A stretch of 64,000 bases of DNA, from NCBI RefSeq assembly GCF_030463565.1, contig NC_134676.1, forward strand, positions 25,276,728-25,340,727, written 5' to 3'. The notes under the pieces are model-generated. The model had not been told where the DNA came from, ran no database searches, and saw nothing but the letters and a program-made list of their open reading frames with translations. Shown one piece after another: positions 50,733-63,485 of the stretch. Each line of letters starts with the position of its first letter. The first letter of the stretch is position 1. Made by a program: the position numbers and the translations under genes. Origin of the DNA: Pelecanus crispus. Lineage: Eukaryota > Chordata > Aves > Pelecaniformes > Pelecanidae.

Positions 50733-52218
50733 TGTGCGTGGCCAGGCACCAGCAGCTGGGGGCTGCAGGGGCGTCCTCGGTGACGAGAGGCTGGGGCTGC
50801 CCTGTGCCAAACATGGCCGGCTCCAGTGGACCCACTGCAGGGCGCAGCTGAGCCCCTCAGCCAAGGTGGTGGCACCTTGGGGAAAGTGTATTTAAGAAAG
50901 GGCAAAATGCTGAATGGCAGTGAGGAATTGTCCTGGTTTCAGCTGGGGTAGAGTTAATTTTCTTCCTAATAGCAGGCATAGTGCTGTGTTTTGGATTTAG
51001 GATGAGAAGAATGCTGATAACACACTGATGTTTTAGTTGTTGCTAAGTAGTGCTTATGCTAGTCAAGGACTTTTCAGCTTCCCGTGCTCTGCCAGGTGCA
51101 CAAGAAGCTGGGAGGGGGCACAGCCAGGACAGTTGATCCAAACTGGCCAAAGGGCTATTCCATACCATATGATGTCATGCTCAGTATAGAAACTGGGGGG
51201 GGTTGGCTGGGGAGCAGCGATTGCTGCTTGGGGACAGGCTGGGCATTGGTCAGTGGGTGGTGAGTAATTGCATTTGTGCATCACTTGTTTAGTATATTTT
51301 TTATTGTTATTATTTTCTCTTCCTCTGCTGTCCTATTAAACTGCCTTTTATCTCAAACTATGGGTTTTACTTTTTTTTCTCCTGATTCTATTACCCATCC
51401 CATGGGGTGGGGGGCAGGGAGGGTGAACTAGCAGCTGCCTGGTGCTTAGTTGCTGACTGGGGTTAAACCACAACAGGAACAATAGAGGGAAAAAAGTATG
51501 AGAAACAGCCTTGCGAACAACAAGGTGGGAGAAGGAGGGGGGAGAGAAGGCGCTGCAGGTGCGGGAGCAGAGATTCACCTGGAGGAGACCACACTGGAAC
51601 AGATATCCACCCTGCAGCCTGTGGAGGAGACCCCAGTGGCACAGGTATGCACCCTGCAGCCCGTGGAGGACCCCGTGCCGGAGCAGGTGGATATTTGCTG
51701 AAGGAAGCTGCAGTCTGTGGAGAGCCCATGCTGGAGTATGTTTATCCTGAAGGACTGCAGCATGTGGAGGGCTTCCATGCTGGAGCAGTTTGTGAAGGAC
51801 TGCACCCTGTGGGAAGGACTCACACGGGAGCAGGGGAAAAGTGTGAGGAGGAAGGAGTGGCAGAGAGGAGCTGTTATGGTCTGACTCCAACCTCCATTCC
51901 CCATCCCCCTGCACTGCTCCGAGGGGAAGAGGTAGAGGAGTTGGGAATGAAGAAGTGAAGTTGAGCTTGGGAAAAGGAAAGGGGAAGGGGTGGTTTTAAT
52001 TAGTCTTTGTTTCTCACTAGCCAACTCTATTTTAATTGGCAATAAATTAAATGCATTTTCCCCAAGCTGAGCCTGTTCTGCCCATGACGGTAATTGGTAA
52101 AGGATCTCCCTGTCTTCGCCTTGACCCACAAGTTTTCCATCTTACTTTCTCCCTGTCCTGTTGAGGAGCAGGAGTGAGAGAATGGGTGGGTGGCTGGCAC
52201 CTGGCCAAGGCCACCACA
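50733..52218 (+). mobile_element. Older ERV LTR (plus), split by a younger LTR
   Basis: An LTR in plus orientation made of 50,733-50,928 and 51,476-52,218, interrupted by the younger LTR at 50,929-51,475. The right part contains purine-rich units such as 'gcagcccgtggaggacccc' and 'ccggagcaggtgga', AATAAA at 52,041-52,046, 'ctgcccatgacggtaattgg' and a CCACCACA end at 52,218, all parallel to the LTR at 33,122-34,278 but diverged. The left end is uncertain. TGTGCGTGG at 50,733 is the best candidate, but no matching duplication is seen (GTCCT follows the right end). Confidence 0.75.
50929..51475 (+). mobile_element. Solo LTR, avian ERVL-like, copy 3 (plus, nested)
   Basis: A 547-bp member of the same family as the LTRs at 4,368, 25,504 and 62,937, here in plus orientation. 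It starts TGTCCTGG and ends CCACAACA. The flanking pentamers are GGAAT (50,924-50,928) and GGAAC (51,476-51,480), a target-site duplication with one change. The promoter-like TATA found in the 62,937 copy reads TATAGAAA here (about 51,186). It sits inside an older LTR, which gives the order of insertion. Confidence 0.88.
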
Positions 52219-55200
52219 GTCCTTAATTTGTATATATAATCCATTTCAAAAACTTTCTCAAAGGAAATTGTCTGAAAAATAGTTGTTACGTGCATTTAGG
52301 TAGATGTAGCTCCATGTACTTCCAGCTGACACAGGTTGGCAGCTGGAACTCTGCTCAGTTTGCAAGTGAATTTTTTTTTTCTTTCCCAAATGCAGCTCTA
52401 TGAGCTCATGCTGGGTTTATAGTTAAGTGCATTTAACACTTCAAACATCACATCTGGTAACTGATTCTGGGCTCTTGGCTTCTCAGCTATAAGCTTACTT
52501 TTTCTCTAAATGTGCCTGATGGTCTGACCATGTAACAATGCCTAGAAATTGATTTAAACTTGTAGTAATACCTGCATACCTTAACGGTAAAGGTGAAACA
52601 AGGCATTGACTTGTCTGCCGAGCTATTGGAAGTGGCCGTTGATGTTGGTTTCCAAATGAACCCAGCTCTTCCATTGGAATATGGAGTGGGTCCATAAGTG
52701 TTTGGTTATTTGCAATAGGTATACAATCGTGTCACTGCTCCTTTGGGGAAGAGCTGTGCATGATTTCTTTATGCAACAGTGTTTTTAGAAGGTCACTTAA
52801 GTTATGTGTAAAATATTTTTCTAGCTTTTTTTCCCCTGAAGTCCCTGAATGTATATAGGGAAGGGGGTACTGCTGCTGCTGAGGTCTGTAGAGCTGAACG
52901 TAAGTGGGTTCAGGTATGGACCTTTAACAGCTATCCCTGTAGTGCCAAAGGGTATGTATATCTGTCAGTTGTCATCTCATAAGAAGAAAAATCTGTCGTT
53001 TGAAAACTGGTAAGTGTAAACAGTAACATTGATGCTGATTTCATAATATAAAGAGTTACCTTTGAACCGTGTGTGTCTCCAAACTGGGTTTACTGTGTGG
53101 AAAGGTAAGACTGTTTGATTTTATTTAGGGAGAAGATAAAATAAGTCTATGGATAAGATGGAATACTTAAATTAAAAGAGAGCTTGAAAAAATTGGATTA
53201 TCTGACACTATCTACTCTCCCAGTTACTGCTGCAGCCTCACTGCTGCCTGTTTGTTCATCCAGGTAGACGTGTAACTCATTTTTCTACTACGAGGGGACA
53301 AGATTAGGTTAGTAAATGGAGTCAGATGAGAAGTCTTTAAAAATCAAATCAGTATGTAGAGCTTACCCTTTTATTTCAACAAATGTTTTTGTAAAAATAA
53401 GTGGAATTTGTCAAAGGTGGATGTTATAAGTATCTTAAGAGTAGGAGTATGTGGCAGGGGAACATAGCATTAATTAAAACTATTTTTTTACAGTATTTTT
53501 AGCTTTACGGAGAAAGATTGCCAGAAAAAGCCTTTATTAAGGTAAAAGTTGAGGGTTTGTCTGTTCTGATGCTAGATTAGATTCACCGGTCTTCCAATTG
53601 CCAAGGTTTTAAAACCTTCTGGTCTTCTTAAATCAGTCTCTTTAATGAATAGTTGTGTGTGAGTTTAGGATTTGAGTTGCATGGAGGCTGGAATCATGCT
53701 GTTATTTTATATGAAAGATTGAAAATTCCAGGACTAATTGGATTAAGGTATTCTTTCCCCTAACAGGTGCATTCTCCGGAGAGGCACAAGAAACCCATTG
53801 CTTTTTCTGTTGTACAGTTGATTATAAAATGGGCTGTCTGCACAAGGGCAGGGGCAGGTTTGAAAGAATATTGCACTGGTAAGCTAAGGCACCTGCCCTG
53901 TGGGACCAGTGTTGAGGTTATCTGTGGTGGTATACAGAGCACTGGCCTGAGGTGGTCCAGTTTGATGGCTCGATTCCATTTCATGTGGCATGATGAATAT
54001 ATACGGCCATGCACCTGGAGTTGTGATTTGCTGCCTTCATTTTGTTACTCTGCGTGTGCCTGGCTTCAGCCTCGAGTGCTTACTAGCATGGCTGATTTAT
54101 CAGCTGTGTTATGGCCCTGGTATAGGTTTAAGGCTGACAGAATTGGTTTTGTAGAGATGGCTTTTTTTTTTCCCCCTGTATTTTTAGTTTATTTTCCCCA
54201 AACTGGTTGCGGCTACTTTTCTGTGGGCGGTGGGTCTTGCCTTAGTTTGGCCACCAAACGTGTTGCTTTAGAAGGATCATGTAAGGTCTTTTCTAAGCAA
54301 TAAAATTCTTGTAATGAAGCTTCTATTCCAGAGGTGTGTGTTCAGTTGGATGCTAAAGTTGGATGTCTTTGTTTAAAAGATATTGTACAGGTGAATAGGT
54401 TTTGCAAGTAAAGTAGGAGGTAGCCTGACTACTTTAAAACAGAGAGGAAAAAGAATAGTTGGCTTATTTGTGTTGGCCTAATTGAATGATTTCTATGGAA
54501 CACTGCTACTTTATCTGTGATGTCAGTAGTGAGTTCTTGCATACATACCCATAGAGTAGGTCTTTGAGCAGAAGAAATGCTGGCGCTAGCAGACATTCTG
54601 CTTTCAAACTGTTTAAAGCTGTGTGTCTGTGTGGGTGTACCAGTGACCTGAAAAAAACAAAGCATGGAAGTCTGAAGAGGGTTGTGGGTTTTGCTTGTTT
54701 TTTTGGGTTTGGGGGTTTTTTTGGTCAATTTTTGGAGCTGTTTTGTGCACTGTGTAATTACTTTCCAGGATGTAGGTTAGCGTAACACCTCTCTATTAGT
54801 CATTTCATCTGCTAAAGAGCTGCCATGTGTACAAGTCTTTTCATAGTGGCATCACACTTCTAGGGAGACCTTGTTCATTCTCCTGTAGTCTCACAGTCAA
54901 TAAAAACACTTCCTTCTTTCTGTCTAGCAGTGATTTTGTGGTGTGTAGACCATGGAGGGATGCATTAATTATCTGTATTCACTGTGCTACAAGAGGATGA
55001 CAGATTTTGAATGCAACCAGTCAAGTTTTAGTACTTGGTAACAATACAGATATTGAAATCTATGCTGCTATTTTTTTCCCTCTGGCAAGTTAATGCTTTC
55101 ATTGAAAATAGGGCATAGGAAAGCATAGGAAACTACTGATCACGATTTGCTGACAGCTGATAACTATTTTTCTTCAGTTAATGTAGTTGAGGAAGGGTCA

Positions 55201-58200
55201 GTTGATACTAATGTCTAAATGCAACATGAAATTTTTTAGCGTACCAGACGGAGTAACTGTCTTGTTACTGTAAGAACATAGTGTTCTCGGGAGTAAGAAT
55301 GACATATGGTAAAAAAACGTGTGCACCAGAAGTCCACTGCATGAATGGTATTGTGCTGACCCCAAATAGTGATATTGGTGGGCTGCTCCTGCAAGAACCT
55401 ACTGAAGTAACCTTTGCTACTGCTGGGTACCAGTACTCCGGTACTGCTGCTATTTGGGGTTTCTGTTACTTGAAAATTATTTACTATTGTCACCGGTTTT
55501 TGACTGCAAGAGTTAAATGGGGAAGAGGGGAAAATCTGTCCATTTAATGTGATTTAACTGCAGGAATTCCCAGAAGTCGCTTGCAAGGACTGTTGGCTGG
55601 ACATCTGGCAGTGGCCTCAAGACTGTCACAAGAAAGGGAAAGTAGTTTGATGCACAGTTTTGTCTGTTCAAGCTGTTTCTAGTTGAGGAGACACTTTGGT
55701 TATTTGAGATATTGGGCATCTGTAAAGCCAACAGCTGAACTGAAGATTTTTCCAGGAATTTCTCTTTCGCATTCCAAAGAGAATACCTGTAAAAGAAGGA
55801 GGGGTGGGTGGGGGGAAAGGCAGCTCATAAAATTGAGTTCTCAGCTTGATGACCTTGCCAAATTTAGTCTCACCATTTGAGAAGGTATATTGATGCCCAC
55901 TGACTTTGAGCTTTTGCTTTTCTTCCTTCTATGTCTGTTCTCTGCCTGTCCAAATATATTGGTAGTTTTCTTTTTTATACACCTAGTGCTAACCTCTGTT
56001 CATAAAGCACCTAGTGATCCACCTAAGCAGATGGAACCGCTTCATAAGCGTTCGTACGCATAGCTGACTAATGGGACAGTGATATTCCTGGGACAAAACT
56101 CTTTAATCTGCCTGCTTGTGCTGAAATATGCAAAGTTGTCGCTTGCCTCACCACAGATGAGAATTCATAAAACAAATGAGTGTTTGAAGTTAAAAAGCCT
56201 TGGGACGGGTTCCTACTCTATCATTACCTGAGAGGACTGAGCCAAATTGCAGTGTTGTGGATGTGTCTCAATAATCAGGCCACTTTATCTAAGATGTTGT
56301 TGCTCAGATTGTCTACCCTTGGTGAGATACTGATTGACAAGAAAATTAAAGATGGCACTATATTTCCAGGGTGGACAGGGTAGCTAGACTCAGAAAGGGG
56401 TGGCGGGAAGAATGTCTTTAATTTTTAAGCAGCATTCACAATAGGTTTGTTGTAAAGACATGTGAGATTAAAGTTCAGGTTTTGGAGGGTTTATGAATGC
56501 ATGTGAAAATCCTGGAGCTTGGAAACATGATTAATCTCTTCATAGCGTCCCACTCTCCCATTTTAAGATTTTGCATTGTGTATCCTGGGGAACAGAACCA
56601 CTGTGGTGGAGCCTGTCCTGTACAGAGGAAGTTGAACTATGGGCAGCATGTTGTTAGCGTACCCCCCGACAGTAATGGTGATGGCCCAGCATGTCCAGAC
56701 TGTGACCAGTAATTATAGCCTTAGGGGTGATAAGGTCTCTACTGGATATTCAATTTCCCTGCATGTGTGTGTTGGAGAGGTGTGTGATAAACTTGCAGGA
56801 GCTCAGGCCTGCTTCCCACTGACTTACAGGGTAGCTTTCTAATTGAAGGCAGAAAATACATTACATGTGGCCTCCTATGGGTGTTGTGCATCACAGCCTG
56901 CTACAGATACAGGAGTAGATTTCTGTTCACCTTTCAGGCTTCTAGCTGATTAGAGGTACCACGATCAGAAATTTCATTCAGACTTGGTAATGTCTAAGTT
57001 GAGATGCAGGGATTTCAAGTCTGGATCGGAGCGTCTTGACTGCATGCTTCAGATCAGGTACAGACAAATTATGCAAGTACAGGCGTTAGGTTGGTATTGG
57101 ATCAGTGAAGGAGAAACTGATTTTTAAATGCTGTAAGGGCTTTAAACTAGAAGGTTTTAAACACATGTAGATGTGGCTGCTGAAAAGACTTGGTCCCATG
57201 TGGCCCTATGAAGCTATTTATGCTGACAAGATTTTAAAGCCATAATTGCTTTACTTTTATATTGGGGAGAGGAGGGTCAAGAATGCATGGTTAGAATCCA
57301 GTAATCTGGATTTTTCTAGACAAATGTTAGCAAAATAACTTCTTTAATATTTGTCTAGCTTAATTGGAATGCCATAGAAAATTGTATGATTTGCTATTCT
57401 TAGTTTTCTGTGTCTGTTTTGATGATACATTACATTGGATTGCTATTAAATATTCTAAGGCATTGTACTTGTTGTCATACTGCATCTGCCTATGAGGAAT
57501 TTGTTTGATCATTGAGTCACTGGGGGGGGAAAAGATACAGCTCTGCGCACTTTTTTTTTTTTGAAGTAAATAATTTTGAAGTTGAAGTGTTTCGAGGTTT
57601 GCTGCTAGTGGCAGGCTTCTCAAACATAGCAGTGACAGCATTAAAATATTCTTTTAAAGCCCTAAGAGCAGGCATCAGCAAGACTTCAGTCTTGCACCTT
57701 TAATTATCTGTTTAAACCTTGAATTTCCACAAATGCAAGAAACTCAGCATTTTTTGACTTTTTTTTTCCCCCTTGCAATGTTATGCTGTTGCATACTGTA
57801 TTGCTATAAAGTTAAAACTTGATTAAAAGGTTGCTAGATACTTCACTTGAGGATAAGTTGCTTGGAAAAGATAATGTGTATTTTTGGGTAGGTTTTGGGC
57901 ACTGAGGAATGGTTTGGTCCAGAGTCTACGGTACATGTGAAATAATCCTACAGGCAGTGTAACCAAATGGAAGTTAAGTGGATTACCTGCATGATGGATT
58001 ACACTGTATGAACAAAGGCAGGAGGTCTGGGAGTTCATGTTAACAGCAAGTATTTAAACTATATTTTTAAGATGTGCGAAGTTTGAGCTGCAGCACTTGA
58101 AAATTGGCTTCTCTTGATCTGACAAGTTGAAGTTCATGCTTTGTTGGTCTCTCTGCAGCAGCACGTGGCATCAGAAATGTCATGACCACTTTGTTAACAC

Positions 58201-61200
58201 ATTTATCTTCTTCAGTTAGAAAAAAACATGGATAATTCTAGTGGTGCAGCCACACAAATCACCACCCCACTACCCCCCCCCGAACTTGCTGATTAATGTC
58301 AAAAGGTAAGTCGGTTATCCTGTTTCTCTTTGCATTGTATATGAACTCTTAATGATTTGTTAGTTATTATAGTGTTAGGTTTGGTTATTAAATGTGCTGT
58401 ACACATGCCTGATATTTGATGTTAGGAAACGCTTGGTGTATGTTTTATATAAAACAAAGCCAAAGCCACAAATAAAAAGCTGTGTGTATTCAAAGTTAGA
58501 TTAGGAGATTGTTTCCCTGGTGTTGGAGTAGCATGTGGATATATGTTGTGGCTTTTTTATTCTTCTTTTGATTTGTTAATAATCATGTGTATTTGTCATT
58601 CTAATGATGGGAGGCTTAAGAGGGGAGAAAAGACAATTAGTAAAACAACATTATTGTTAAGAAAGAAACTTATTGAGACTTCAGTATGGCAAGACTGAGT
58701 ATCCAGGAACAAGCAGAAGAACCATCAAAACACCCAGGTTTTTGTAAAGTAAAGCAGTGTAGTTGTCTTAGTGACGTGTGATTTTTTTTCTTTAATCTGC
58801 ACAACTCTGCAGACATCTCTGTGGTTCACTGGCCTGGTGGCTGCTCCAAAGCAGTTAAATGTTACATGCATCTTTCTGGAACCTGTTCATGAATGTTCTG
58901 AAAGGTTAACCGTTTAATTTTTAAGCAAGCTGCAGCTCTACCTTAACAAGGATACAGCTGTTTTAAATTGAGACATTCCAATACCCTAAAAAATTAATGG
59001 TTCTAAATATAGTAGAAAACTTTCACTTTCTGATCTAGCTGTAGCTAGGGAAGAAGAGACTTTGTTTAAAATTATATCCTCTTGACCACTGTCTAGGAGA
59101 AAATATGATCACAACACAGAAATAGAGAAAATTACCGTGGTTGCTTATATGTTATGCTGCAGGGCAACACTGGATCGGAAACCTTACAGAAAGAGAGAAC
59201 ATGCCTAGGTAATATATAACATAGCTTTTTGCTTATAGAATTGTGTGTTATAAGAAAAGTAAAGATGAATGCTAGTCAAATAATTTACTTGGAACCCTTT
59301 TTGTGGGCCATGTAAGAGTTTGGTTTGTGGGTTTGTTCTTTTTCTTCCAATTTTTCATGAATTGTGTGTAAAAAGATAATAGGAAAAAGCAACATTTTTA
59401 CAGAAGGTTTTGACCTGCACTGCCTTTGCTGCTGATGTGGTAGTATAAATGGAAAATAAGCTCTCTGAGACCTCTTAGCTTTAAATTTATGTAGTCCAAC
59501 TTGATTTGATTCTCCCCCTCCCCCCAAGTGAATTTATAACAGCAGATGTTTAGCCTGTGTCTTCATAATTGAGATGTATTGTCCCACATGCCTTGTGAGT
59601 TATTATTGTAGTAAAAATCTATTGGCACTTGATTACAACGCTAATGCAGGTCTTTGCCAGATAGCTTGTTTTACTTCCACTTTTTTAAAAAATTTGAGTT
59701 CTCACATCGTGAAATATTTCAGTATAAATTACTGTTTTTACTATAATTTTTTAAAGGGCTTGCAGTCTGATCTGTATTGAATTCTGCATTTAAGACATTG
59801 CTTTTGGAATAGTGTATCAACGTTGCTTTTTAGATACTTTTAGGATATTCCATTAACACACTTGTATGAGTTGCTAAAGTAATTAGGAGTATCTCAATCT
59901 CTCAGCATAATACTCATGTGGTTCACACTGCTGCTTACATCATTTATAATTTGCTGTACATGTTCCATACAGACTGTCTCAAGTGCTATTTAACACCTGA
60001 AGCCGTTCCTTTACTGAGTATCTTACTCCTAAACTTCATTTTGTTCTATACTGTTCCTCAGGCTGGCCTGTGCTTGGGGATCCAGGCTGCCATGACACTG
60101 CACTCTCCGTGCTTCGGGTGCTTGTTACTGATGGTGTGTAACCATCTATCTCTTCCTCCCTTGTTTTTAGTAAGGAGGTGGGAAGAGGTGAGTGAGACTT
60201 GTGGAGCTACTAGATGTTTCCAGTTCTCATCTGCTTGGTTGTGCTTGGGATTACACCAGTTGAATGGAATGTTCCTCTTCTCTCACGGAAAGATGTTGCT
60301 CTTGGAAGCAAGCCTGGTGCTTATTAGTGCTTGTAATTTCTTGTCATAATGCTAAACCATAAATTACTTTATAAATGACTTTATGAATGTGTCTTCTTGT
60401 CTGCGTGTATCTTTTTCCAAATGAGTGCATACTAGTATCAAAATACAGTATGGTGTTGTATGTTTCTTATAACATGTCGTAATCCTCTTAAAAAGATAGT
60501 ACTTTAAGCACTTTCTACCTCGGTAATGAAGACTGAAAATAGTACTTACATGCATTAGATAAACTTCATATACTGCTGTCCACTTTAAGTTGCTCCATCT
60601 TGTTTACAGAACCACAGGTCAGAAAAAAACTATTCCTGTGCCTGAGGATAACATTATTGTATTTTGGGGAAAATAATTACTGCAGTGACAGGTCAGACGC
60701 AGAAATTAATCTGCTGTGTTGTGCTAAGGAGGTGTCGTCACAGAATTCTCACTCTCTGAGGTGATATTGTACACTTACTACTTAAGTAGAAAGTTGGGCT
60801 TGTGGTTTTTGAGATGAAAGTTATTCCTCTGTTTCTTTAATCATCTTTAGTAATAATAACAACCCACTGCTCAAACCAGAAAACAGCAGAAGATATATAG
60901 TATAACACCTGATTATTGAATTGTCATAACATTGGACCTCTGTTTAGATCAACAGTCCTGCTGTCGCACATTCAAAAAATCCAAACGTATAGTCATCGGG
61001 ATTAATAAAAGAATAAACACACAAAAAGACTCGTTTTGATGGCAGGGATAATCAGAGAGAGAATCAACTGGCATTTTGATCTCTATTGCCTCCAACTAAG
61101 ACATTTGACAGTGTGGTCAAGTGATTTAAAGATTTCTTAACTACTAAATTTACACACATGCAAAAAAGCCCACCCAACCTTGGAAATGTTGAAATAGCAA

Positions 61201-61274
61201 GCTTTTGGTTGGCTGACTTTGCTAGAAGATGCCCTCTGTGAGGAGTGCATACTGCGAGCTTGCAGAGTTTCAAT
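52219..61274. other. Probable intron, no firm exon
   Basis: AT-rich, presumed intronic. One candidate cryptic exon is at 53,767-53,878: a good pyrimidine tract and acceptor ('ttctttcccctaacag') and a GTAAGC donor bound a 112-bp open segment without family resemblance. I do not call it a CDS. Confidence 0.45.
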
Positions 61275-61599
61275 TACAGAATGACAGAATGGTTGGAAGG
61301 GGTTGGGGTTGGAAGGGACCTCCGGAGATCATCTGGTCCAACCTCCCTGCTAAAGCAGGTTCACCTAGATCAGGTTGCACAGGATTGCATCCAGGTGGGT
61401 TTTGAATATCTCCAGAGAAGGAGACTATAAAACCTCTCTGAGCAGCCTGTTCCAGTGCTCTGTCACCCTCAAAATAAAGTTTTTCCTCATATTCAGATGG
61501 AACTTCCTGTGTTTCAGTTTGTGCCTGTTGCCCCTTATCCTGTTGCTGGGCACCACTGGAAAGAGTCTGGCCGTGTCCTCCTGACATCCGTCCTTAAGC

Positions 61600-62698
61600 T
61601 ACCTGTATGTGTTGATAAGACCCCCTCTCAGTCTTCTCTTCTCCAGGCTTAACAGACCCAGCTCTCTTAGCCTTTCCTCATAAGAGAGATGTTCCAGTCT
61701 CCTAATGATCTTCATAGCCCTTTGCTGGACTCTCTCCAGTAGTTCCTTGTCTTGCTTGAACTGGGGATCCCAGAACTGGACAGAGTACTCCAGATATAGC
61801 CTCACCAGGGCAGAGTAGAGGTGGAGGATAACCTCCCTCAACCTGAGGGCCACAGTCTTCCTCTAACGCATCCCAGGATACCATTGGCCTTCTTGGCTGC
61901 AAGGGCACATTGCTGGCTCATGGTTCACTTGTCCACCAGGACAGCCAGGTCCTTCTCTGCAGAGCTGCTTTCCAGCAGGTCAACCCCTAACCTATACTGG
62001 TGCATGGGGTTATTCCTCCCTAGGTGCAGGACCCTACACTTTCCTTTGTTGAACTTCATTAGGTTCCTCTCTGCCCAAAGCTCTAGCTTGTCCAGGTCTC
62101 ACTGAGTAGCAGTACAGCCTTCTGGTGTGTCAGCCACTCCTCCCAATTCTGCATCATCAGCAAACTTGCTGAGGGTACACTCTGGATACACTCTGTTCCT
62201 TCATCCAGGCCACTGATGAGTAAGTTGAACATGACTGGACCCAGTACTGACCCCTGGGGAACATCGCTAGCTACAGGCCTCCAACTAGGCTCTGTGCAGC
62301 CTCTGAGCTCTGCCATTCAGCCAGTTCTCAATCCATCTCACTGTCAACTCATCTAACCCACACGTTCTGAGCCTACCTATGAAAATGTTATGGGAGACAG
62401 TGTTAAAAGCCTTTCTGTTGTCAAGGTAGACAACATCAGCTGCTCTCCCCTCATCTACCCAGCCAGTCATGCCATCATAGAACACTATCAGATTGGTCAA
62501 GTGTGATTTCCCCTTGGTGAATCCATGTTGACTCCTATTGATAACCTTCTTTTCCTCCACATGCTTAGAAATGACATCCAGAATGAGCTGTTCCATCACC
62601 TTTCCAGTCAGTGATGGAGGCCTGTGGTTTGCTGGGTCTTCCTTCTTGCACTTTTTGAAGATTGGAGTGACGTTGGCTTTCTTCCAGTCCTCAGGCAC
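61600..62698 (-). pseudogene. CR1 ORF2 reverse transcriptase fragment, broken
   Basis: RT remains of the second CR1. The N-terminal part is open at 62,285-62,698, with 'MPEDWKKANVTPIFKK', '[14 protein letters not shown]' and 'YLDNRKAFNTVSHN'. The next part (62,083-62,316) has '[13 protein letters not shown]'. The catalytic Phe-Ala-Asp-Asp block is intact in sequence (minus strand, 62,153-62,164) but lies in a different frame from the block before it, so a frameshift separates them. The C-terminal part is open at 61,599-61,853 with '[17 protein letters not shown]' and '[17 protein letters not shown]'. At least two frameshifts mean no functional protein. Confidence 0.88.
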
Positions 62699-62936
62699 CT
62701 ATCCTGTTCTCCACAACCTTTCAAAGATGATGGAGAGTAGCTTAGCAATAATATCTGCCAGCTCCCTGGGCACTTCTGGGTGCATCCCATTGGGGCCTGT
62801 GGATTTGTGGGTGTCCAGTTTTCCTAAATGATCCCTAACCCTATTCTCCTCGACCAAGAGGAGGTCTTTTCTCCAGCCTTTTTCTCCTACCTCCAGGGTC
62901 TGGGATTCCTGAGGGCCAGCCTTAGCAGTGAAGACT

Positions 62937-63485
62937 TGTCCTGGTTTTGGCTGGGATAGAGTTAATTTTCTTCCTAGTAGCAGGCATAGTGCTGTGTTTT
63001 GGATTTAGTAGGAGAAGAATGTTGATAACACACTGATGGTTTAGTTGTTGCTAAGTACTGCTTATGCTAGTCAAGGACTTTTCAGCTTCCCATGCTCTGC
63101 CAGGTGCACAAGAAACTGGGAGGGGGCACAGCCAGAATAGTTGATCCAAACTGACTAAAGGGCTATTCCATACCATATGACATCATGCTCAGTATATAAA
63201 CTGGGGGGGTTGGCCGGGGAGGAGCGATTGCTGCTCGGGAACTGTCTGGGTATCGGTCGGCAGGTGGTGAGCAATTGCATTGTGCATCACTTGCTTTGTA
63301 TATTATTATTATTATATTGTTATTATTTTACTTTATTTTATTTCAATTATTAAACTGTTCTTATCTCAACCCAGGAGTGTTTCTCACTCTTACTCCTCCG
63401 ATTCTCTCCCCCATCCCATCGGGGTAGGGGATGTGAGTGAGCAGCTGCGTGGTTCTTAGTTGCTGGCTGGGGCTAAACCACGACA
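62937..63485 (+). mobile_element. Solo LTR, avian ERVL-like, copy 4 (plus, nested in CR1)
   Basis: A 549-bp solo LTR. It starts TGTCCTGG, ends CCACGACA and has a perfect 5-bp target-site duplication AGACT (62,932-62,936 and 63,486-63,490). Landmarks in order: a conserved 5' block ('gggatagagttaattttc'), a TATA box TATATAAA at 63,193-63,200, an ATT/TTA-rich patch (63,300-63,350), a polyadenylation-type ATTAAA at 63,349-63,354, and a 3' block with 'ggctggggctaaacca'. Of the four copies its TATA box looks the most intact. It lies in the same direction as the presumed host gene. Confidence 0.94.

Noticed and set aside
51348..52129. Minus-strand open frames of about 185 codons
   Set aside because: They run antisense through two nested LTRs and cross the LTR junction, so they are not genes.
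59918..60349. Plus-strand frame of 143 codons
   Set aside because: It looks hydrophobic by composition only, with no recognisable domain or exon borders.
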